Positions 24,443-33,020 of a DNA stretch of 64,000 nt are shown piece after piece. The stretch is from CAYHPY01 sp964358485 (lineage in GTDB: Bacteria > Elusimicrobiota > Elusimicrobia > UBA1565 > UBA9628). The notes under the pieces were generated by a model. That model did not search any database. It was not told the origin of the DNA and saw nothing but the letters and a program-made list of their open reading frames with translations. The DNA lies in assembly GCA_964358485.1 (NCBI GenBank), contig CAYHPY010000001.1, positions 62,001 through 126,000 of the forward strand, given 5' to 3'. The position numbers and the translations under genes were made by a program. Position 1 is the stretch's first letter. Every line of letters starts with the position of its first letter.

Positions 24443-26542
24443 TTAGGGAAGAACCAGAAACCGCGCCGAGGCTTTCTCCCCGGAGCGGGAGACTTCCACG
24501 GCATGCTTTCCCGGTTTTAGGGGCCACCAGGCGCCGGACTCCGTGGCGGGAAGAAGTTCCCCGTCCACCTTCCAGGTTAAATCCCCTTCCGCCACGGTCG
24601 CCTTGAGCCGGAGGACCTGCGCCCCGCGCGGAGTGGACGGGTCGAGCCGGAAGACCGCGCCGTCCATGGGAAATTCCACGGCCAGCGGCTTTGGGGCGGG
24701 CGCCGCGGGCGCGCCTTCGGGTCCATGGCTGCGGCACGGTCCGTCCGGCGGATGCTTGGAGGAAAAGACCTCCAGAATCCGGTCCGGGCACCAGGCCCCC
24801 GGAGTTTTTCCGGAAACCGGGCAGACCTCGATTTCCCGGATGCCCGCGGGAACCGGAAAGGGACGCGTCCCCAGTCTTTCCGCCACGGCCAGGGCGGCGT
24901 CTTTTAAAAGCGGGGCCGCGCCCGTGATTCCGGACACCTTTCTCATAGGACTGCCGTCGAAATTTCCCACCCAGACGGCCACGGTCCAATCCGGGGTGTA
25001 GCCCGCCGCCCAATTATCCCGGTAGTCCTTGGTGGTCCCGGTCTTGGCCGCGAAGGGAAAGGGCAGATGCAGGGGCGAGTTGAGCCCGAAGGCCTCGGCG
25101 CGGGCGGCGTTGTCGGAGAGGATGTGGGTGATCAAGTAGGCGCTTTCGCGGTCCAGGACCCGGCGGGCGGGCTCGGCCGGAGGTTCTCCCTTGATGGTCC
25201 GCGCCGGGAGCCACGCTCCGCCGCGGGCCAGCGCGGCGTAGGCGTCGGCCAGCTCCAGCAAGGTGACTTCCCCGTTGCCCAGCGCCAGGCCCAGGCCGTA
25301 ATGCTCGGCGCTCCGGTCCAGGGATTTGAAGCCCGCCGCCCGCAGAACGGCCAGCAGGGCCGGGGCGCCGTAGGACTCGGCGGCGCGGATGGCGGGGACG
25401 TTGTAGGAATTGGCCAGCGCCTCGCGCAGGCGCACGAGGCCGTGGTAGGTCTGGTCGTAATTGCGGGGGGAAAATCCTCCCGCGGTCTGGATCGGCAAGT
25501 CCTCCAAAATGTCCGAGGTCCGCATCCCCCGGGCCAGGCCCAGGCCGTAGACGAAGGGTTTCAGGGTGGAGCCCGGCTGGCGCGGGGCCAGGACCCCGTC
25601 CACCTGTCCATCGGCGGGCCGCCGGAAGTCGGCCGAGCCGACCCAGGCCAAAACCTCGCCGCTCCGGTTGTCGAGCACCACCAGCGCTCCGTTGGTGACA
25701 TTCTGGCCCTTGAGCCGCGCCACATGGGAGGCCGTCAGTTCCTGCAGGCGCCCCTGCAGGCCCGCGTCCAAGGTGGTCGTTATCCGCGCCTCGCCGGAGG
25801 CGGCCAGGCGGCCGGTGAAATGGGGCGCCAGGAAGGGCCGCGCCTGGGGGAGGACCTCGATTTTCTCGGCTCGGGCGAACTTCCAGGTGTCTTCGTCCAC
25901 CCAGCCCAACTCCTTGAGCCGCTTGAGAATCCGCTCCTGCCGGGCGCGGGCCTGGCCGGGCCGCCGGGCGGGGTCGTAGCGGGCGGGGGATTTCGGAATC
26001 CCGGCCAAAAGCGCCGCCTGCGCCAGCGAGAGCTCCGCGGCGGGAACCCCGAAATAAGCGCGGGACGCGGCCTCGGCCCCGGTCAGTTGCGGGCCGTAGG
26101 GGGCGCGGTTGAGGTATTCTTCCAGAATTTCGGCCTTGTCCAGGTTCTTCTCCAGAGTGAAGGCCCCCAGCGCCTCGCGGGCCTTGCCCCACAAAGTCCG
26201 CGGCCGCGGCGAGAGGGCCCGGGCCAATTGCTGGGTCAAGGTCGAGCCCCCGGAGACCCGCCGCCCTTGCCGGGTGTTTTGCCAGAGCGCGCGGAGCGTG
26301 GCCTTGAAATCCATTCCTGGATGGGAGAAAAACCGACGGTCCTCGGCGGCCAAAGTGGCGAGGATGAGCCACGGGGAAATCTTTTCCAAGGGGACCGGAC
26401 GGGACAGGGTCGCCTCCTCCGAAAGAACCGTTCGCAGCGCCACGCCGTGGCGGTCCACGATTTCCCGGGAGGCGGACGGAGGCGCCGGTCGCTCCCCGGC
26501 GAAAGCGGGAAGAACCAGCAGGAGGAGAGCCTTAGCGAACAA
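24443..26542 (-). CDS. pbpC: Penicillin-binding protein 1C (bifunctional glycosyltransferase/transpeptidase)
   Basis: The 699-residue protein starts with a signal/anchor (about 1-15). The GT51 transglycosylase domain has A-A-E-D-R-R-F-F-S-H-P-G (catalytic Glu 67), G-S-T-L-T-Q-Q-L-A-R and R-A-P-Y-G. The transpeptidase has the SxxK active site S325-T-L-K328, S379-Y-N and K500-T-G-T. A C-terminal BiPBP_C domain of about 100 residues, characteristic of PBP1C, completes it. It polymerises and cross-links peptidoglycan in the periplasm. The 11-bp overlap with the alpha-2-macroglobulin gene upstream is the arrangement known from other Gram-negative bacteria, where the pair is thought to act in envelope repair and protease defence. 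Confidence 0.95.
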   Translation of the reverse strand: MFAKALLLLVLPAFAGERPAPPSASREIVDRHGVALRTVLSEEATLSRPVPLEKISPWLILATLAAEDRRFFSHPGMDFKATLRALWQNTRQGRRVSGGSTLTQQLARALSPRPRTLWGKAREALGAFTLEKNLDKAEILEEYLNRAPYGPQLTGAEAASRAYFGVPAAELSLAQAALLAGIPKSPARYDPARRPGQARARQERILKRLKELGWVDEDTWKFARAEKIEVLPQARPFLAPHFTGRLAASGEARITTTLDAGLQGRLQELTASHVARLKGQNVTNGALVVLDNRSGEVLAWVGSADFRRPADGQVDGVLAPRQPGSTLKPFVYGLGLARGMRTSDILEDLPIQTAGGFSPRNYDQTYHGLVRLREALANSYNVPAIRAAESYGAPALLAVLRAAGFKSLDRSAEHYGLGLALGNGEVTLLELADAYAALARGGAWLPARTIKGEPPAEPARRVLDRESAYLITHILSDNAARAEAFGLNSPLHLPFPFAAKTGTTKDYRDNWAAGYTPDWTVAVWVGNFDGSPMRKVSGITGAAPLLKDAALAVAERLGTRPFPVPAGIREIEVCPVSGKTPGAWCPDRILEVFSSKHPPDGPCRSHGPEGAPAAPAPKPLAVEFPMDGAVFRLDPSTPRGAQVLRLKATVAEGDLTWKVDGELLPATESGAWWPLKPGKHAVEVSRSGEKASARFLVLP

Positions 26543-29500
26543 TTTCGATCTCCGAGGAGGCCGTCCGCCCGAACACCTCGGGCTCGTACATCTGCTCGGC
26601 CCAGGCGGCGGGGGCGTGATAGCGCCCCGGGGTGGTGGCCTGGATCAAATAGGAATAACGGTGCTCCCCGGCGGTCAGATAATCGGCGAAGATCGCGATC
26701 CGGTCATCGTATTTCTCGTTCCGGTGGAAAGTCCCCCAGTAAGGCGCGCGGGCCGCCTCGGCCCGCAGAACCCGGGCGTCCTCCCTTCCCTCGACGGCAA
26801 ACGACGGATCCACGATTTCCCACCCGGCGGGCAGAGGATCGTCGACCGCCACGAAGGTCCGGTCCTGGGGGGTGGTCACGGTGAGGGTGACTACGGCGCG
26901 GGAGCCGGCCTTTAGCTTGTCGCCGCTGTAAAGCGGCTGGAATGTTCGTTTAATCTCAAGCCCTTCTTTGGCTGGCTCCTTATATGACGAGGGAGAGAAC
27001 GACATTTGGAGGGCATAGTACAACCTTCCGATTCCGGTTTTCCGGAATCGGATCATAGCCTTTTGATCCGTTCCCGAAATTGTTTCTAAAGAATAATCCT
27101 TTTTCCGGGCAGTCAAAGACCGCCCGGAAAATTCCTCCTTCCAGGCCGCCGTTGTTCCGTTCGTTACTTCCGCCGAAAACCTCGGCTCGTCTTTCTCATA
27201 TCGGCGGAAGTAATCGGTCAGAGCCCGCAACCCCGCCGCGTTCTCCTGCGTCGTCCTCCACCGCCCCTTATCCTTTCTCTCATCCGTCAACCATTTCACC
27301 GCCTTTTCGTCGTTGGGAAACCCTCCCCGCGCCTCCAACAGGGCCTGCAATAAAACCGCGGTGGTCTTGACGTTGGTGCCGTGGATCCAGGGCATGGCCA
27401 TTCCTTCGGGCTCCTCGAAGTGCAGGGAGCGCGGGGATTGGCGGGCCTGGTTGAGCAGTTCGTCGGCCAACAGGCGCCCGGGGCGCAGGTCGCGGCTCAA
27501 GAGCGGCGCGGCCTTGAGCAGGTGGGCCTTGGCCAGGAAGGGGAGTTGGTCCCGCCGCTCGTACAGGTTCTGGAAATAGCCCGTGAGTTTCCGGCCGTGG
27601 AGTGCCAGGGCGTAAACCGCGTAGGCCTGCGCCGCGAAAAACTCGTGGTTGTTGTAGGGATAGGCCCAATCGTCCTGGCGATTGATGGCCGCCGACAGCC
27701 AGCCGACGGCCCGGTCGATGACCGGCTCCGGGAGGCGGTAGCCCTCTTTCTTGGCCAGATGGGCCACTTCCAGGGCGTAGGCCGTCACATAGGGATCGGG
27801 CAAATCGGGGTTGGGCCAGTAGCCGAAGCCCCCGGAAGGATGCTGGAAGGTTCCCAACTTGTCGAGGTTGGACTGGACTTCGGCCTTCAATGGGCCCACC
27901 GAGCCCAAACCGAAAACCTTGGCCAATTCCTCGCCGACGATGACCGGCATCATCCGGGAGAGCCGCTGTTCCAGACAGCCGTACGGATATTCCAGGAGGT
28001 AGCGCGCGCCTTCGGAAAGCCCGGTCAGCGCGGTGGGCGCCAGGGAAATTTTCAGGCGGCCCGAGCCCGGCACGCCGTTTTGGGGCCGGGCCACGGCCTC
28101 TTCGGCGGTCCCCTCGGTGGCGCCGCTGGTGGCCGACCACTCCAGGCGTTCGGGGGCGCGCACCGGCACCTTCCACTCCAAGCCGTCGGTCTCGGTCCCC
28201 GCCGCCGCCCGGAATTTGAACACGGCGGTTCCGGTGGAGGCCGCCTGGCAGTCCCAGGGGACTTCCGCCGCCTTGCCCGCGGCCACTTCCAGCTCGCGGC
28301 GGGCGTCGCCGGAAACGGAAACCGCCCCTCCGGCCAAGGTCAGTTCCAGGCGCACCCTGGCCGTGGAGGAGGAATAGTTGTGGACCACGGCCCCGCATTG
28401 AAAGGAGTCTCCGACCCGGGCGAAGCGCGGCAGGCTGGGCCTCAGCAGAAGGGGCTTGGACACCGTCAGCCGCGCCTCCCCGGAGCCGAATTGTTTGCCC
28501 GCGTGGGCCACGGCCATCAACCGGAAGCGCGAGAGATTGTCGGGCAAGGTGAAGGAGACCTTGGCCCGGCCCTGGGCGTCGGTTTGGACGGAAGGCGCCC
28601 AGAAGGCCGTGGGAATGAAGCGCGAGCGCAGGTCGACGCCCTCCAGGTTGGCCCCGGAGGCGCCCCCGCCCCCGCGGCTTTTGCCCTTCTCGCCGAAACT
28701 GCGCTGGCCGATCACATACGGCCGCGAGTCGGCGGAGGCGACTTGAAGCGGCCTGGCCCCGTAAAAATCCACGAAGGCGTCGGGGGTGGCGTAGCCGGTT
28801 AGGGCTAGGACGCCTTCATCCACCGCGTAAGCGGTGGCTTCTCCCGTTGTTCCGTTGCCGTTTGAATCCGTTATCTCGATTTCAACATCAACCTTTTGCC
28901 GCGGCCGGAATTGGTTCCGTTGCGGTTTGATCTTTACTTTTAATCTCCGGCCTCCGGGGTCAACGGCCAACGTCGCGTATCCGAATTTGGCTTGAGGTTT
29001 GGCTAGATCTTCGCCGTCCGGGGAGTAGTTGTCGCCCGTTCGTCCTTGGAGAAGAACTACGGAAACAAAGACATTGGGGACGGAACGGTCATTCAACGGA
29101 ATCTGAACGAAGCTGGCTCCGCCGTCGATCCATTCCTCACGACGAGAGATGATCCCTTCCCTCTCCACGGTCACCAGGGCCCGCGATTTCGGGAAGGGAG
29201 ATTTCACCATCAGCCGCGCCGTCTCCCCCGGCTTGTAGCTGGTTTTGTCCGGCACGATTTCGATGATGTCGGTATCCGACCGCGACCACCACGCGTCCCC
29301 GGTCCCGGTCACATAGAAGGAATCCGCGGCTTCCGCGGGCCGCCCCTGCTCGTCCTTGGCCGTGACGCTTAAGAAATACTGCCCCGGCCGGTCCGGGTTC
29401 CAGGTCCAGGTGAAGGTGTCCCGGCTGGAGGTGAAGGAAAAGCTCGAGACCTCCAGGTCCCGCTGTTCGCTGACCCATTCCAGGCGGCCCGCCACCCCGG

Positions 29501-32201
29501 CGCGTTGGACGCTCAGCCAGTCGCGGCGGACGACCTTGCCCGAGACCGCCGCGTTCTCGGCCGCCTTCCCCAAGGGGCGCAAGGCTACGACCTCGGCCCG
29601 ATAAGCTTGGCCCTTCTCCAGAAATCGAGAAGAAGAGCGCACGCCCAGATAGAGGTCGGCGCGGTGGACCACGGTCAGCGCCCGGCCGAAGAGGCGCTGG
29701 CGGTCGGGGCTGGCCACCCCGGCCTCCAGGACCGCCGCCATGGGCCCGCGGAGATTTCCGGGATCGAGCTTGGCCGAAACCGGCGCCCGTCCTTGACCGT
29801 CCAAGGAAGCGGACCCGGAACCCGCCAGTCGCCCGGTCTCGGAGGTGCGCTCCCACCAGCCCGCGGAAAAATTGAAGCCCTCGAAGCCGGGAGGGGAGAA
29901 GGACCAGGGCTCCAGGCGGAGCTTCCAGTCCATTTTGGCCTCGGTCATGGGGGCCCCGAACAAGTACCAGCCTTCCACCGAGGCGCGGTACTCGTCGCCC
30001 GCCAAATAGGAGTCCCGCTCCGGCGCGACGCGGACTTCAAAGGACGCGGGCTTGAAGGCCTCCACCCGAAAGCCCGCAGCCAGGTTAATTTTCTTTTCAG
30101 GGCCGGGGTTGTAGGGCTCCCCATCTTCTTCAGCGTTCAAGTCGCTGACATGGATGGTCGGGGTGCTCGTGGCCGGGAGCGCCTCGGTGACCGACAGGGT
30201 CCACTCTCCGGTGGGCGCTTCCTCGGCCAGGGCGTGGGCGAAATCGAAGGAAGAGACCGCGGAAAGGGCCGCGGTGCTGATCCGGACCTGGGCCCCGCGC
30301 GAGTCGGTCACGGTGAGGACCATGGTCCGGGGATCTTTTTCGCCCAGATGGGCCCAGTCCCCCGAGAGCAGTTTCCTCAAGATGCCCTTGGCGTAAACCG
30401 TTTCACCCGGGCGGTAGACGCCCCGCTCGGTGAACAGGGAACCTTGGTACAGGTGGGGCCGGGGGGCCCAATCGTAATTGACATTAAAGCGCCAAGGCGC
30501 CAGTTCGTCCTTGCCGTGCATGGTCACCACGGCCGTTCCCTTCGGGTCCTTGGCGAACGCCCAGAGCTTGGGCCGCTTCCAGCGGGGCCAATCGGTAATG
30601 CCCAGCTTGTGCCAGCCCGGGATGTCGGCAAACCCCCGCTTGTCGGTCAGGCCCGTCCAAAGCACCCGGTTGTCGTCGTCGCGCACCTCGACGGGCACGC
30701 TCGGGGCGGGGCCGCCGGTCTTGAGATAAGTCGCCCAGAGCAGGCCCGAGTCCGGCGAGGTCTTGAAGTGCAGGCCCAGGCGGGTGACGTTGTCGACCGC
30801 CTTGACCCAGCAGCCGCCGGGCTCCGGAGTGCGGACCGCCGCGAAGGCCAGGCCCCCGCCGTCGCCCAAGACCTCGTCCAAATTGATGAAGGTCCGCAGG
30901 CTGACGTTGCGCTTCTCGCCCAAATTCCAGGCTTTGACGGCGGCGCCCTCGGGCGTTTCGGGGGAGTCGCAGTTCCATTTCAAGCCGTTGAAGAACGGGA
31001 TGAACTTGTCCTCGGGAATGCGGGTCTTGACCAGGGGCACTTCCCCGGTGTTGACCGCGTTGACCGGATGGCGGGCGGGGAGATAGCCCTCCAGCACCCC
31101 GAAGCCCTGGGGTGTGGTCAGGCGCGGGCAATAGGGCCCGGTCCGCAGTTGAAAGCGGAGTTCCGAACCCAGCCGGTTGCCGAAAACGTCCTTTAGGCCC
31201 GGATCCACCCGGAAGGAATAATCCGTGTCGGGGGCCCAACCAAGATCCGGAAGGTGGTGCCGGACCAGGCGATCCCGGTGGTTCTGCCCCCCGCTGTATT
31301 CGGCGCGATGGCCCTCCACGACGGGCATGGGCGTGGAGGGGCTGACCGTCAGGTGGGCCAACAGGTCTGCGAAGCGGACCGGATTGGAGAACGAGAGGGG
31401 AAAAGAGCGCGGCAAGCACTCGGTTTGGGGGAACTCCAAAGCCCGGAAGGAATACCAGGTCTCAAAGACGATGTCCCGGCGGGCGATGAGTCCCAAGGTC
31501 CCCGCTTCGGCGGGCAGGTCTTGCTTTAAAGTCAGTCGATAGCTCCGGTCGGGCCGCAGTTCCCGGCCCGGCTTGAGGGCCAGGACATTGGAGGTGGAGG
31601 GCAGTACCGCCCCCCAGGCGTAGGGCCAGGCCGCCTTGACCTCCTCGGCCGTCGCGCGCCGCACGCCCAAGGCCACGCCCTCCCCGCCGCCGCCGTCCAG
31701 TCGGGTTTCCTCCAGGGAAATGAAATCCCGCGCCCGGCGAGGGTCCATGTCCATGTTGAAATGCAGAAACAGGGTGGCCCCCAGTCCGATCCAGCGCTCA
31801 TCGTGCCGGGGGCGGCTGTCGGTCAGAACGGGACGCAAGGTCTCGAATTCCCAGGAGACCTCCGTGTCCAGGGCCGCGCCCGACACCCGCGACTTGGTTC
31901 CCGCCGGGATCACGGCTTTGTAGGCCGTGGCGGGGGTCAGCGGCTCGGCCGGCTCGAAGGCGACGGTATTGGTCCCCTGCCAGCGGCACCTTCCCTTAAT
32001 AGGGGGGGAAAGCCTCAAGGGACAGTCGGCTCCCATGTCCGCGGCCGAGGCCAAGGGCACCATCGGCTGGTTGAAGGTGGCCGTGATCGCCGAGGCGGCC
32101 GTCCTCGAGTCGGTCCGCCCCGCGGGGACGCGGCTGACCACCAGCAACTCGGGGCTCTCCCCGGCCAAGACCGGCCACGCCGCCAGCAGCAGCCACCGCA
32201 T
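26532..32201 (-). CDS. Bacterial alpha-2-macroglobulin (YfhM-type), thioester-containing
   Basis: The 1889-residue protein has a signal peptide (about 1-14) without an obvious lipobox Cys, then a string of MG (macroglobulin) beta domains. The thioester motif G-C-L-E-Q is at Cys1409-Gln1412, followed by a helical thioester domain and a C-terminal domain. Such proteins trap attacking proteases in the periplasm through the thioester. Length is somewhat above E. coli YfhM (about 1650). A Gly-rich segment (S-R-G-G-G-G-A-S-G-A) near residue 1175, followed by a conserved R-F-I-P-T-A-F-W, marks the bait/MG6 region. A TATATA box lies 6 nt before the ATG. It forms an operon with pbpC. Confidence 0.93.
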   Translation of the reverse strand: MRWLLLAAWPVLAGESPELLVVSRVPAGRTDSRTAASAITATFNQPMVPLASAADMGADCPLRLSPPIKGRCRWQGTNTVAFEPAEPLTPATAYKAVIPAGTKSRVSGAALDTEVSWEFETLRPVLTDSRPRHDERWIGLGATLFLHFNMDMDPRRARDFISLEETRLDGGGGEGVALGVRRATAEEVKAAWPYAWGAVLPSTSNVLALKPGRELRPDRSYRLTLKQDLPAEAGTLGLIARRDIVFETWYSFRALEFPQTECLPRSFPLSFSNPVRFADLLAHLTVSPSTPMPVVEGHRAEYSGGQNHRDRLVRHHLPDLGWAPDTDYSFRVDPGLKDVFGNRLGSELRFQLRTGPYCPRLTTPQGFGVLEGYLPARHPVNAVNTGEVPLVKTRIPEDKFIPFFNGLKWNCDSPETPEGAAVKAWNLGEKRNVSLRTFINLDEVLGDGGGLAFAAVRTPEPGGCWVKAVDNVTRLGLHFKTSPDSGLLWATYLKTGGPAPSVPVEVRDDDNRVLWTGLTDKRGFADIPGWHKLGITDWPRWKRPKLWAFAKDPKGTAVVTMHGKDELAPWRFNVNYDWAPRPHLYQGSLFTERGVYRPGETVYAKGILRKLLSGDWAHLGEKDPRTMVLTVTDSRGAQVRISTAALSAVSSFDFAHALAEEAPTGEWTLSVTEALPATSTPTIHVSDLNAEEDGEPYNPGPEKKINLAAGFRVEAFKPASFEVRVAPERDSYLAGDEYRASVEGWYLFGAPMTEAKMDWKLRLEPWSFSPPGFEGFNFSAGWWERTSETGRLAGSGSASLDGQGRAPVSAKLDPGNLRGPMAAVLEAGVASPDRQRLFGRALTVVHRADLYLGVRSSSRFLEKGQAYRAEVVALRPLGKAAENAAVSGKVVRRDWLSVQRAGVAGRLEWVSEQRDLEVSSFSFTSSRDTFTWTWNPDRPGQYFLSVTAKDEQGRPAEAADSFYVTGTGDAWWSRSDTDIIEIVPDKTSYKPGETARLMVKSPFPKSRALVTVEREGIISRREEWIDGGASFVQIPLNDRSVPNVFVSVVLLQGRTGDNYSPDGEDLAKPQAKFGYATLAVDPGGRRLKVKIKPQRNQFRPRQKVDVEIEITDSNGNGTTGEATAYAVDEGVLALTGYATPDAFVDFYGARPLQVASADSRPYVIGQRSFGEKGKSRGGGGASGANLEGVDLRSRFIPTAFWAPSVQTDAQGRAKVSFTLPDNLSRFRLMAVAHAGKQFGSGEARLTVSKPLLLRPSLPRFARVGDSFQCGAVVHNYSSSTARVRLELTLAGGAVSVSGDARRELEVAAGKAAEVPWDCQAASTGTAVFKFRAAAGTETDGLEWKVPVRAPERLEWSATSGATEGTAEEAVARPQNGVPGSGRLKISLAPTALTGLSEGARYLLEYPYGCLEQRLSRMMPVIVGEELAKVFGLGSVGPLKAEVQSNLDKLGTFQHPSGGFGYWPNPDLPDPYVTAYALEVAHLAKKEGYRLPEPVIDRAVGWLSAAINRQDDWAYPYNNHEFFAAQAYAVYALALHGRKLTGYFQNLYERRDQLPFLAKAHLLKAAPLLSRDLRPGRLLADELLNQARQSPRSLHFEEPEGMAMPWIHGTNVKTTAVLLQALLEARGGFPNDEKAVKWLTDERKDKGRWRTTQENAAGLRALTDYFRRYEKDEPRFSAEVTNGTTAAWKEEFSGRSLTARKKDYSLETISGTDQKAMIRFRKTGIGRLYYALQMSFSPSSYKEPAKEGLEIKRTFQPLYSGDKLKAGSRAVVTLTVTTPQDRTFVAVDDPLPAGWEIVDPSFAVEGREDARVLRAEAARAPYWGTFHRNEKYDDRIAIFADYLTAGEHRYSYLIQATTPGRYHAPAAWAEQMYEPEVFGRTASSEIEIVR

Positions 32202-32320
32202 GCTCCCTATATAGCACCTTCCCCCCTAAACTTACAATCCTCGGTGCCGGTGGTTGACTTGCTTGACTTACTTGCCTTGCGGGGCCTTGGGGGTCGGGTT
32301 CAACTCGGTGCGCGGTCCTA

Positions 32321-32349
32321 TTGAAAAGTACAAGATTGCGTACTATACT
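32321..32349 (+). promoter_or_regulatory. Promoter of the toxin-antitoxin pair
   Basis: TTGAAA (32321-32326), exactly 17 bp, TATACT (32344-32349), then 9 nt to ATG 32359. The spacer includes AGTAC and GTACT as an inverted pair, a possible autoregulatory operator. No Shine-Dalgarno is seen, so the mRNA has at most a few leader bases. Confidence 0.65.
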
Positions 32350-32358
32350 AAGTAATAT

Positions 32359-32640
32359 ATGAAGACCCAAATAATGCCGGCCTCCGAATTTCGGACCCAT
32401 TTGGCCCAAGTTCTGACGACGATCCGCGAGGAAGAGTCTCCCTGCTTCATCACCAAGGGGGGAAAAGCGGTGGCGGCGCTGGTTCCGATCGCGCTCTATG
32501 ACCAACTGATCAGCGCCCTGGAGGATCGTTTGGATGAGGCCGACCCGGTCTTGGCTTCCGAGGTGCGGGACTCCCGCAGGGAATACAAGGCCGGGGAGAC
32601 GGTCTCCTTGCCCAAGCTCAAGAAACTTCTCGGGCGCTGA
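32359..32640 (+). CDS. Antitoxin, Phd/YefM family
   Basis: The 93-residue protein starts M-K-T-Q-I-M-P-A-S-E-F-R-T-H-L, with the DNA-binding N-terminal fold of YefM/Phd antitoxins. The family strand I-T-K-G-G-K-A-V-A-A-L-V-P (about 32-44) comes next. A charged C-terminal part (about 60-93) would bind and neutralise the toxin encoded next. Antitoxins of this family repress their own promoter, and the stop is directly followed by the toxin start, consistent with coupled expression. Confidence 0.88.
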   Translation: MKTQIMPASEFRTHLAQVLTTIREEESPCFITKGGKAVAALVPIALYDQLISALEDRLDEADPVLASEVRDSRREYKAGETVSLPKLKKLLGR

Positions 32641-32898
32641 GTGCACAGCCTGCGGTTTAGTTCCAAGGCGGCGCGGGAGCTTTCCTCCTGCCCGAAGGAC
32701 CTCGGGGAAGCCCTTCTCCGGGCGATCGAAGGCCTGGCCCTCGACCCTCGGCCCCCAGGCGCCAAGAAGCTCTCCAGCGGCCTGGCCGGGGCTTGGCGCA
32801 TCCGGGTTCGAAGTTGGCGGGTGATCTACGACATCTTCGACAAGGACAAGGTGGTCCTGGTCGCCAAGATCGGGCCTCGCAAATCCATCTACCGCTGA
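32641..32898 (+). CDS. Toxin, RelE/ParE family
   Basis: The 85-residue protein shows the RelE/ParE pattern: a basic helix hairpin (S-S-K-A-A-R-E-L near 7-14), the P-P-G-A-K-K-L-S-S-G-L-A-G-A-W-R-I-R (about 37-54), and R-V-I-Y-D-I-F-D followed by a V-V-L-V-A-K-I-G strand. RelE-type members cut mRNA on the ribosome and ParE-type members poison gyrase. Sequence alone does not decide which applies here. GTG 32641 starts on the base after the antitoxin stop. A perfect palindrome lies just downstream (32905-32922). Confidence 0.88.
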   Translation: MHSLRFSSKAARELSSCPKDLGEALLRAIEGLALDPRPPGAKKLSSGLAGAWRIRVRSWRVIYDIFDKDKVVLVAKIGPRKSIYR

Positions 32899-32904
32899 CC
32901 GCGG

Positions 32905-32922
32905 ACTGTGTTTGAACACAGT
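32905..32922. repeat. 18-bp perfect palindrome after the toxin gene
   Basis: ACTGTGTT-TG-AACACAGT lies 7 nt after the toxin stop. It can form a hairpin but has no T-run. It may slow or end transcription of the toxin-antitoxin unit. The rest of the gap to 33021 shows nothing clear. Confidence 0.4.
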
Positions 32923-33020
32923 TGAAATTTAGGGCCAACGGTCCCCCCGGGGCTTGGACCCAATGCCGCCCCGGGTCTGGTCCCTTCGGCCCTAGGGCGT
33001 TTGGCCGGGTCCGTGCTACC

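Noticed and set aside
25067..31196. Plus-strand frames of several hundred codons opposite pbpC and the alpha-2-macroglobulin gene
   Set aside because: The minus-strand proteins have complete catalytic motifs; the plus-strand translations are low-complexity Gly/Arg/Gln-rich.
26532..32201. Alpha-2-macroglobulin beside pbpC as a novel system
   Set aside because: This pair is well known in Gram-negative bacteria; it is annotated but not reported as new.
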